From Stictocephala bisonia (taxonomy: Eukaryota; Arthropoda; Insecta; Hemiptera; Membracidae): a DNA stretch of 64,000 nucleotides. Positions 15,001 to 27,000 of the stretch are shown here, piece by piece; within the stretch, counting starts at the first letter, position 1; each line of letters opens with the position of its first letter. The notes below the pieces were generated by a model that was given only the letters and a program-made list of their open reading frames with translations, searched no databases and was not told where the DNA came from. Location of the stretch: NCBI GenBank assembly GCA_035578905.1, contig JAQJVL010000110.1, positions 1,054,001 to 1,118,000 on the forward strand, written 5' to 3'. The translations under genes were made by a program, and so were the position numbers.

Positions 15001-18000
15001 GTACCTTTTTTTCTGTGTACGTATGTATAATTCATCTAAAATATTTTATAAAGTTATTCTTCTACAAACAAACAAAAATATCACTTTTAAAAATGGCGTA
15101 GTTTAGGTTAAAGTACTAAAAAAGGAAAATATATTTTTAAGCTAGGTTTATTAAGTAGGAAAATATCATGTGGTACCGAAGTAACTGTTGTTACACATTT
15201 TTCAATTACCCTTAATTTCAGAATTTGCAATAATAAACCCAAAAATGTATTAATGACTGTAAAAATCTTCAGACTAAAGAACAGAAAATAAATTGGTATT
15301 GGAATTGTAAACGTGGACCTAAGCATAACAGTTAAATTGATCAAAGTTACTATTGTTGTCACAAAAATTATTCCTTGTTTTCACATTTTGAAGTTTCTTA
15401 CTACATCTTTTACTATCTTGATAATTTTCAAACAGGTTATCGCTTCTATAATTACTTATTTTTAGATAAATAAAACATCTGTCTAAACTAGCGAATTGAG
15501 CATCTGATACAATGCAACAACACACCTAGCAATTCTTTTTCCTCAATCATTTGATACAACAATTGGTTTTTAACCCCACAATCGTAAGCTGCTGAAATGT
15601 CTTCTGCTCATCTACAAATAATGAGTAATTAAGTTCCGCAGTGAAAATGACCTGTTGGTTTATTTCAAAATATTATTCCTAATGCATAGGAAGTACCTAA
15701 GTAAACATGGGTCTGACACAAGGAAGTAGTCTTTATCGAAGAAAGTATATGATACAATTCACATGACAGTAAGGTCAGTGTTGTGCATAACACGGCAGAA
15801 GGACATAGACGACGGACGTCAATGTTGTCCATGTACAGGTGATCTGAAGAGTTGAGAGTGTCATTCATGTGAGAATGGGTGAGAAGACTGTCAACATGTT
15901 TTGTGTGTGGGTAGATGATAGGGGCTGTCATTATCATTTACACATTTATAGACCCCCTCCTTACGTAATAGTATTTTATCATACTGACCCATGGTGTTTA
16001 AATGAACAAAAATCGTGTGTTACTTTAAAATTATTCTAGTTTCTGAGTCTTGGCTTATTACTCGACCATCAGCACTTTATAATTGTAATTTTTTAAATTT
16101 TATCATAAACAAATTTTGTTGTTGTTGTGAATGTTTGTATGATATTACAGTAGCTTAGCAATATTTCAAACTTAGTACATGTTCTTAGAACAAAGCTTGG
16201 GAGACAAATGACTGATCAAAAAGTGCTCTGACTGCTTCAATTGTCCTATTGAAAATTTTAAAAAGGTTTACAGAAGTTTTTCAGCAATTACCAATATTGA
16301 AAGATCACCATATTTTTTGTGCACATTTTGAAAATAAAGAAGAAAAATGTAACATGATACATAGCATTAACACTAAGTCTTGAACTGCAAATCATAGTTA
16401 AAGTGTACCTGCATATTGTATATCTAAATACAAGACTGTGTTGTGTGTGCATATCCATTTCAGTTGAACTAAACCAATTTATGGGGCGAAATTTAATGAT
16501 GTCCATGTAATATGTAATAGCTTTAAAATTTCATCTGATTCAGCCGTTTGGTAAAGACTTATCACGTTTTCTGTCAAAGTGGTATTCAAATTTCGACATG
16601 TAAGTATATCACCCAAAAAGTAAATATACTTACATGTCTACTTTTTTTCAAGGGCTTAATATTCTGATTCAATTGTCAATTGTTACATAGAATCAATGAA
16701 TGTTTGTAGTTGCTGGGTCAGATCTTACTACGAGTCACCCTTCCAAAAGGAAGCTTCTCCCAGATTAGCTCCATGGAGCTTCCAGATCTCCACACCATTG
16801 ACCACTTCCCAGTCCTTGCTGCTGTTACTGGAGTTCTAATTACCCTATTTGATGAAGACCTTTCCCAAACAGGTACTTAGATACTAAGAAAAATCGTAAT
16901 TTTTATAAACTATAAATATTCGTAATATTTTGATGAATTGCTTGTGGGAAATGAAAATTCCATTAAAATATGATTGGATACTTTAACCCTTTTACCACCA
17001 GGTGATTTTTGCCATTTGAGTGCTCCACCACTAGAGAAGCTTCCCCCAATTTGTTGCTCGGCAGCCAGGCACAGAGCGCTTTGTGTGTTGCCGAACCGCC
17101 AGAGTATATTGCCGCTTTTTACATGCGCGAACATTAACAATTGTAATTCTAATAATTTTAATGATAGAAATATTCTGTTTTCACCATTTTTTAAATTAGG
17201 AAATTATCTTTAACCCTCCTGGCGTTACTTGTTGAAAATTTGACCGCAATAGCGGCGCTCTGAATAATACCTGTCGATTCGTCGACATCAAGCAATCGTT
17301 TACAAACTGTAATGTTAACTCGGGTTATTTTTCGTAATAATACATCGTAATATTTATGAATCGATAGAGGAGATTCTACTTTACATCGTATGTCTTTGGA
17401 TTTCCTCTATTCCCTTGTGAAAAAAAAAAAACAGCTGATTTATACAACGCAGTTATTGTGTTAACAGTCTGTCAGTGTTTCAGAGAATTCATAGAGTACC
17501 TTTTTCAGTGTAGTAATAAACCTTATAATGTATATATTTTCTTTTTATGTATAACATTTACAACAGAACTGCTATCTTGGTTTTTTTTATATAGTGAAAT
17601 AACTCTTACTAGCATAGTGTAAACTTTGAACAAAACTTGGGAAATTTTGATTTTTTACAATACAATCAAGGATAACATCAACAATACTCAAGGTAGGTAA
17701 AAAAAAAATATTTTTCTAATATAGCTTATTTTGTTTACTTTACATTGATATATAATACTTTTAGATTTTACTTATTTTTGTGTGTGCTCAACATTTTTCT
17801 ACAAAACGCTGCAAAGTAGCTAAAAAAGGCTGGACATTAAGGAGTGGACTACTGGACGCTGGGAGGGTTAATGTGATATGCTTTACTAGTTTACTGCTCA
17901 TGCAAAACAGTTTTAGCAGATGTGAAAATAAAAAACAAAATACATTTTAGACAAAATTTTTAATTTTAGGACATAATAAGTAAAATACAAATTTAATTCT

Positions 18001-21000
18001 CACATTTTTATTACATTTATTGTAAAATCTGATAGTGACCAAATTTGTAAGTTTTTACTATAAAATATTAAGATTTGTGTGTTTTATAAATGTATAACTA
18101 AAATACTACAAAAACTACATTTATGTCAGAATTGGCAATACCAACACGTATACTACTGTATAGCAAAATTATTCACATGGTTAACAAATTAATAATCCTA
18201 AAATTTAAAACTTAGACTAAGTAAGCATAAAAACAGCATAATTAAAATGTACTTTGCTCTAAACGAAATAAAAATTCAACCCTAAATGATTACTAAACAT
18301 TAAAGTAATTTAAATTTGTTTGTGCCATATTATTCGTATTACTGTACTTTTTATTTGTATGATTTGAAAACTAACTTAATCTATAAATTTAAATAGAAAT
18401 TATAATTAATTATTCGCAAGGTTTAAAAATGTAACATTTTACATAAAAAGTAATAAAAATAATTGGAATTATATACGCCTACATCGCTATTCGCAAGAGC
18501 TGATCACTGCCACGTAAATATTGTGAAAGTATTCTTATTTGTATGCTATGCAAAAGCGTGTAAAAAATAGAAATGTAGAGGGCCTATATATAGGCTCAAT
18601 GCAGTTGAGCTTCAACACTCCTCGGGCCTATATATAGGCTCTTGGTGGCTTAGCACTAAATTTGTTGTGCTAAAATTGTAGGGCTAAATTTGTAGCTCCT
18701 AAATAGGCCCTTAACGGTAAAAGGGTTAATGGAAATATTAACCCTTTGCACATTAAATTACATTAGAGCTGAACCTTATAACACATGTAATTATAAAAAA
18801 GTAAATTTGTTATATACATGAAAACTGATTTAAGTTTTTGTTTCTCATGGTAAAATGTAACCCAAAAATATTATCATCTGTATATTTATGGACATTTTAC
18901 TGTTTTCATAGACAAATTATGTTTCAAATTGATATTGCAACATTTACTAATTGTATCACTAATAAAAAAAATACTCTCTTTGTGTTATAGATATAAATAA
19001 AACATCCAAGTTAATGTTTAGAAAAGCTTCACATCAGAAATAAGAAAATTAAAAAATGTCTAGATGTGGTTAATGAAGCTGGGAAAAAGTGTAGGAAATC
19101 ATTATCGTTTGCATGTTTTTTTCACATATGAACAAATAAAATACCAACTACTATAAACTCTAATAGTTTCATTAGCTTTACACTTTCTATAAAATAATAC
19201 AACATTTAAAACCAAAAAAAACATATTAAATAAATAAATGAAACTCCATAAACACAAAATAAACTCCATAAGCAATACAGTAAGTTAGGCAGCTGCTAGC
19301 AATCACATCTATAGCCACCTGACGTGTAGTTCAAGACTGCATTATAACACAGCTGTATCTTTGTTTTACTTCTGCCAGGGATATAATGTTTTAATAACAT
19401 AATAACCGTTCTCACGTATCCACCCAAACCTAACTGACATTTTATTGGTGAATACAAATTAAATTGAGTACTATATTCGTTGCTAGGCAGCTAAGTAGCC
19501 GAATTTGTCTACAGACGTTTACTGCATCGTAGCCAAATATGAACATTACTTCTGTAGACGTTTGCCGCATGTAAAGTGTTAAAAGCCTTAAATTAATTTT
19601 TTTTGTTTGAATACAATTATTTTAATCCTCCATAAGTTTGCATTAAAATATAGTGTTAAAATAAATTAACTAGCTTACCTTATTTATAGCTCCACCTCAA
19701 AAATAAACACTTAAAAATAAGAGGCTAAGGTGGTGGCTTGCCACACAGCCGGTGTGTCCCGATTACACCACTAATAGATTTTGCCCTGCTGCTTCCGTAC
19801 ATCAGAAGTCACGGTAAACCGTTGGTCCCTAGGTTAAGTGTTAGAGAAGAGGCTTCTTAGCCCAAACTGTGCCTTGTAATATAAGGTGATCTTTAATTTT
19901 TTTTAACACAATTACGTATTACATTTTTTAGGTACTATAAATTACAATACACCTTATAAATATTTAAAGTATAAGGAGCCGACTAGAAAAACCTGCTTTT
20001 GTTGTCAAATTTCTCCAAAATGTTGGCACTTGCCATCTTTGTTTGTAAATAGAATAATTTATAGTAAGTTGTTTGCTGCTTATTAATGTTTTAATTATTT
20101 TCAGGTAACACAAGGATTGCTAATATGTCTACATATGCAAGATGCTTCCTTTCAGAACCGTCATTTAACATTGAAAGTCTTAAATTTCTCTTAGGTGAAT
20201 CTGAAAGTAGTGATCATAAGAACGAAAAACCCTTCTCATTTGAAAACTGTAAGTAAAAGTAAAAACATATATCGGGAAGAAGTTTTCTCATAGCTCATAT
20301 TTATTTCTTGAAATTAAAAAGATCAGTTTTATCCTCTTTTCACCTAAGCAAGTAAAAAATTGAAAGTTGGCTCATTTTGGCCCAACTTCTCTGTTTTATT
20401 GCTGTAATATCAAGATTGCTAAGATATTAATCGATTTTCTTATTACTCTGTTACTTTAATCAGTTTTGAAGTTCACTGATTAAAATTAGTTACTTAGGTT
20501 TACATGTAATTTTTATTTGTGTACTATGAATTATGATAGTGTTGGTTACAAAATTCTTCTCATAGTCTTTGCAATGAATAAAAAAAAAAAAAAAAAACAA
20601 GCCAGTGTTTAAAAGTCAGATTACTTTTGTCTGGTTTTGTATTCTTTGTTAGATAATGAGAAAAAAGTACAGATAGGAGTTTTGGATATGTAGTAAAAAT
20701 ATCTCAACTAGCACTGCGTATTGGCAGGTGCACTAAGCTTGTTTGCCCTGCAACCAGGAGACCAACAGTTCCTGTCTCTTTTCGCCTGTCTATTTGTTTA
20801 TATCGTTCATAAACATAAGAACTAATGGAAGGATCATCTTTAGATATTTAAAATGCCTTTAAATACCTCTGTTAATATATGATACGGGCGTTTTGAGATA
20901 TTGTTAAATTTAATGTCTTTTAGGAGGACCAACTAACATCCATGTTAGTAAAAGAAATAATACAAAAGATGCTACCACGAACAATCACAGGAATAATCGT

Positions 21001-24000
21001 TTTATATGTAGTAATTAATGAAAAGAACCAACTGTACCTTTAGAGGAGATAGTGTATATCTTGGAGCGAAGAACTGAGAGAATGAGAGATGACCTTAGAG
21101 ATGGATCCACCAGGCCTGGGATGTCAATATTGTCTAGCGGTTAGTTCGGAGTACAACACAACACTATTGAGAGTTCACACACTTTAGAGAATTTTGAGTA
21201 AAATGCTGGGTAGATCGAGAGAAAAGAGATTGAGAAAAAACACGATCACTGGTTAATGAAATAAGAATTATACGTTGTAAGAGAGGGTCGCTGCAGTTGC
21301 GACGCGAGAACCGAGAGAACCGTTCCGCGTAACATCATAAGTTCAACTGGTTTTTTAATTTTAGGTAGAGGGGGGAAGCGTATTGACGGGGTTCAAGGGT
21401 TAGGCAATGTCACCTGATATGTGACTTTTGGCAACTGCATGTGCATAGAGGCCAGTAATATTATTTAAATATCAATATAGTAACAGGTGAATATGTTATG
21501 AGTATGTGAGTAACAATGTATGCTTAAGAGTTAAAAAAAAGTTTATATGAGGAACAAACTATTAAATTACTTAATTATGAATTATAATTAACTATATGTA
21601 CAATATTTATTACTAAGTACGGAACAATATTGCTTCTAAATATTGTTCTAAACCGCCTTAACACGTTCGCCGTGGTGGGCACCTATACGTGTCTAGCTGG
21701 CTGTATCTCGGATGCGGTGGGCACCTTTTGGGCCTCTATGCCCCTATTCGTTTCATGTTGGGATTCCACTGCAAGTTTGATTTCGTTGGCTGTAGTTCTC
21801 GCAGCGTGGTCGTTGTGTACCAATGCGTCTTTGATTTCGATGGGAACAGACTTAATGGTACCTAAGTACAGAATTGACAGGCGGGTTAGGGCCTTCCTTC
21901 CAAGCAGAGATGAGTGGATGGGGAGTACTGAGCCCGCACAAGTCAAAGGAAGCGTCTGGTATACAGACAGCTCACATATAGAAGAAGGTGTGGGTGCGGG
22001 GGTGTACGGGAGGGGGGCACGGAAAGTTCTGTCTGTACCTCTAGGGGCCCATGCAACCGTCTTCCAGGCGGAGGTGATGGCTATCATGATAGCCACACAA
22101 GAAGAAATGCGTCTAGGTGGCTTCGGAGGAGTTGTCTCAATCTGCTCGGACAGCCAGGCGGCGATAAAGACGATCATGGCACCACGTACCAGCTCTAAGC
22201 TGGTATGGGAGTGCCAGGGGATCCTGGAGACTCTTTGTCAGCGTAAACAGGTGAGACTCATATGGGTCCCTGGGCATGCTGGTATTGATGGGAATGAGAG
22301 AGCCGATGCACTGGCTAGGAGAGGGGCAAAGTGCCCGCTGCTGGGGCCGGAGCCGGCTCTTGGTATTCCTCTTCAAAAGGTAAAAAGAAGAATTGACAGG
22401 TGGACCTCTGAGGAACATGATGGTAGATGGAGGACCGAGTCCGGGCTCAGGCAGTCTCGTGCTCTTATCCAGGGACCAGATCGCAGGTACAGCGGAGATC
22501 TGCTGAGCTGTAACCGGGCCAAGGTGAGGGCGGTTACGGGAATGCTGACCGGACACAATCTTCTTAACAGACATATGAAGATTATGGGCCTAACAGAAGA
22601 CATGTAGGCTCTGTGAGGAGGATGAGGAGAGCTCCATACACATCTTTTGTCATTGTGGAGCTCTCTCATCTCTTAGGTATAGGACTCTGGGTGCCGCTTT
22701 TCTGGAACCAGAGGATATTAGAAGTGCTACACTCGGGGAGATCATGTCCTTCATAAGGGGGACTGGTCTCTTGTGACACTGTCGCCAGTCTCAGGGCGCA
22801 AAGGGCCATGGAGTCTAGGCGCAGTGGGCTTGGCGACAGGACCACAACCCGGTGTATCTAATCTAATCTACCAATGCGTCTCATGCTGTAATAGTTTCTC
22901 AGTTCGATTACCGAAGCCTGTACAGTATTGATTAATTTTGTTAGAGAATAGTGTTAGTGTTAATGATAATTTTAGTGTTCTATTTGTATATAATAAGGGC
23001 TGGGACATCTAGAGACATGGATATTAGTGTAAATATAACTTTGGACGATGTTGGCAACTACTCGGAGAGTACTTCCGGCAACGAGTTGACTGACGTAAAT
23101 CGGACTCTTTAGCAGTGCTGCGGGATTCCATAGGGTCCCAGAAGTTATGACTTGTTTTAATATCAGCTGATAAGAATTCAAAAAGTTCAGATAAACTGAT
23201 TCGGATAATGAGCCATAGAATAAAGCAAGTTTGTGAACAAAAGAAAAATAGAGATGGATTTAGAATCTAAATAGTCAAGAATGACTGCGTCCTGATATAA
23301 AATCTTTCATATTTAATTAGAGTTTGGCCATCCCAAGTTTATGAATTTGAAAGGATTTGTTAACCTCTTTCAACAAATTAATTTGCTATTAGTAATTTTG
23401 TTATTTTTCTTCAGACCCTGAAGCTGTGACTGTTGCTGAAGTGGAGGCTGTCAGACAAATGATTTCTGTCCTGGCCAAGTACAAGGCCAGCATGTCCATG
23501 TCCAGGGATTTTGATGAAGAGGAACTATGTCCTATTTGCTATGCAATGCCACTAACAGTTACTTTTTTGCCTTGCCAACACCAATCTTGCAAGTAAGATG
23601 AATTGTTATATAACGTTACATTGTTTGAAAAAAATCACCTGAAAGAATTGTTAGCAGGGTAGTAAATAATTTCACATCTCCTTGTTCCTTACTGGTTCTA
23701 TGTTTTAATATTCAATTTATTTTGCCAATAATACAATCTATACATGAGCAAATTGTCAAATACATTCCACATGCAATTTACATTAATTAACCCATTAAGG
23801 TAGTTCGACGTGCCAGGCACGTCCCGTTTCCGTGTGTAATAATGTGTAGACGATGTAATAATTCCCCGGTGTATGAGTTCGCATATCCATAATTCTGAAT
23901 ATGACGACGAGAGTGATGCAGACGAAATTGAATAAAATGTTCCTGAAAGTATTTTGTGTTGTAAATAGTGTTTTTTTTATATAAATATAGTTTTTCAAGA

Positions 24001-27000
24001 TACTCAAGATAGTAAATTGTTGCTGTAAGACACCATTATTGGAATTTCCATAACATCATCTTTGCTATATTAGAAACAATGAAAATCAGACACAGTAGCC
24101 TATATTTTGTTTCTTTTTTTTTTTTTTAGGTAAACTGTATTTAAAAATATATGTTATAGTAACTTTTTATGTACAAAATAGATGTACTTTCATAAAATAA
24201 ATGGTTTGTTCATATAAAAAAATATTTAAAATAAAAAAAATTAGTCTACTTTTGAAATTTCAAAACTAAATTTGTTATTATAAATTTATTAATAATAACA
24301 AACAAAAAAATATTTACAATAGAAAGTTTAGGTATACATTTTATTACAGCAAATTCTATGAGAAAAACAATAAAGCAAGTTTCATTACTCTATCAATAAC
24401 ATAAAAAAAGTTATATCAGTTCTACTTAACTCTTACAATTTCACACATTTTAATTGCTGCCCACTAGAGCAACATAGCAAAAATAACTACTACCTCAATG
24501 GGTTAAGCTATAAACAAAATTCACTTACAGTGTAAATACTCTTGTCAACTAAAAGTTTCTTTATTGTAAATTTATATTTTTTATAGCATGTCTGTTTCCT
24601 TAGGTCAAGAGGAAATGAATTGTAGAGTTTAATTCCATTGTAAAGCATATGCTTTTTTGAAAAATGATGTTTTGTGTTTCGGAATGGTAAATGTATGTTT
24701 ATTTCTGAGGTTATGGCTGTGGACTATTAAAGCTATTGCAAAAAGGTGTGGATTACATTTAACAAAAAGTAGAGTTTCTAAGATATATATGGAGGGCAAA
24801 ATTAATATTCAGTATTGGCGAAAAGTATATTTACAGGATTCAGTCATTTTCATGCCAAATATCACCCTTATTGCTCTTTTTTGTAAACTAAACAGATAAG
24901 CAGTTTGTTTTGAGTTGTTGCCCCAAATCTGAATTCCATATGAGAGATAATACACAATTCCATAGTAAACAGTAATAAGAAGGGAAACATCTGAAATATA
25001 TGACAATCTTTTGAAGATGAAAATTCCTGTTCAAATGGACTTTAAAATTTTATCAATGTGGTCATGAAAATTCAAGTTTTTGTCCAACCTAAGGACAAGG
25101 AAATGTATGTTGTAGATTGAATGAACCTCACAACTATCAACAAGGCAAGACAACCCCATTCCTTTTTTTTTACTAATAGAGAAATCCAGGAGGGCTGTGT
25201 TAGTAGTGTTAACTCAAAGGTGGTTTAAATTAAACCATTTTAACAGAGGGTTAACCTAAAAAAACCTGTCTTTCCATTGACACTGTATTCCTTTCAGTCA
25301 CAGTGAGTGAGGTGTCATCAGCAAAGAGACACACATCAGAATTATTAATTCTAATCCTCATATTCGTCTCATATCCTCTGGTTCTAGAAAAGCGGCACCC
25401 AGAATCCTGTCCCTAAGAGATGAGAGAGCTCCACAATGAGACAAAATGTGTATGGAACCTCTCCTTATCCTCCTCACAGAGCCTACATGTGGAGACGTCT
25501 GATGGGCCCATAATCTTCATATGTCTATGAAGAAGATTATGTCTGGTCAGCAGTCCCGTAACAGCCCTCACCTTGAACTGGTTACAGCTCAACAAAGCTC
25601 GGCTGTAACTGCGATCCGATCCTCGAATAAGTGCACGAGACTGCCTGAACCCGGTCTCGGTCCTCCACCTACCAGTGTGTTCCTCAAAGGTTCAATCAAT
25701 TCTTCTCTTAATCTTTTGGAAAGGAATACCAAGGGCCGGCTCCGGTCTCAGAAGAGGGTCCTTTGCCGCTTTCCTAGCCAGAGCATCAGCCCTCTCATTT
25801 CCATCAATGCCAGTATGCCCAGGGACCCATATGAGTCTCACCTGTTTACGCTGACAAAGGGTCTCTAGGATCCCCTGGCACTCCCATACCAACTTAGAGC
25901 TGGTACGTGGCACCATGATCGCCTTTATCGCCGCCTGACTGTCTGAACAGATGGAAACAATTCCTCCGAATCCACCTAGACGCATTTCTTCCTGTGCTGC
26001 AGTCATGATTGCCATCATCTCTGCTTGGTGCCGTCACCCAAGACGGTAGCATGAGCTCTGAGAGGTACAGACAGAACTTTCCGTATACCCCTCCCGTACA
26101 CCTCAGCGCCCGCACCTCCTTCTGTAAGTGAGCCGTCTGTAAACCAAACGCTTCCTTTGACTTGTGCAGGCTCGGTTCTCCCCATCCACACATCTCTGCT
26201 TGGAAGGAAAGCCCTGACCTGCCTGTAAAATCTGTACCTAGGTGTCATTGAGTCTGTCCCCATCGCAAGCAACGGGTCCAGACCAATGTCCCTAGATAGT
26301 ATTGCGTCATGAAGTCCTGGTTGGCCAGGCAGCCAGCCACCAGTCGCCCTTATTCTAAAGGCCACTTTACAAGCCTTCTTCTTTACAAATAGGTCCATAG
26401 GGCGGAGTCCAGTGAGGATCTCCATCGCCGCCAATTGGGTTGTTCTAATTGCGCCTTTGTTCCCAGGCACGCCATTCTCTGGCATCTATCTTATATTAGC
26501 CTTGCACTGTTCTGTGCCATGGCCGACCACCAGACAACTGGAGCATAACATAAGGAGGGCCGAAGCACACTCGTGTATAGCCAATAAATCATCTTTGGTT
26601 TAAGTCCCCACATTGTCCCAATGGGCCTCTGACACGCCCAAAAAGCCATTCTGAAATTCCTAGCTTTTTCCTGTAGGTGCTTGAGCCAGTTCAGTTTAGC
26701 GTCCAGAGTGACCCCCAAATACTTAACCGACCCTCTAGCTCTTAGCACCAATTTCCCATAGTGGGCATGCATAGGCCATCCAGCCTCTTCCTCCTACTGA
26801 AGAGTACAAGTTCTGTCTTGTTAGGATTAACAGAGAGCCCGTTGTCTCTACACCAACTTCCTAAGAATCTCAGGGCAGACTGGACAATGTCCGACACTGT
26901 GCAGGCAAACTTGCCAATGCCCAGTATGCACACATCGTTCGCGTATGCCTGAACATATAACCCATCCCATTAAGCACTCTTAGAAGTTCGTCAACCACTA

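Larger units (their letters stand above)
21658..23110 (+). mobile_element. Possible 5' fragment of a piggyBac-type element (interrupted)
   Basis: TTAA-CACGTTCGCCGTGG at 21658 resembles the terminus of the MITE at 27859-28490 (TTAA-CACATTCGCTGC). After the LINE insertion (21831-22868) the sequence resumes, and a short frame from 23019 reads MDISVNITLDDV..., acidic like the N-terminus of such transposases, ending in TAG near 23110. No right terminus was found. Tentative. Confidence 0.3.

Noticed and set aside
15108..15525. Minus-strand frames of 68-84 aa in the RNF123 intron
   Set aside because: Low-complexity hydrophobic translations of AT-rich DNA, with no splice sites, domains or neighbours in support.
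21683..22669. Minus-strand frames of 98-164 aa across the RNase H LINE
   Set aside because: They are antisense shadows of the plus-strand RNase H frame, which carries the D-E-D-D catalytic residues.
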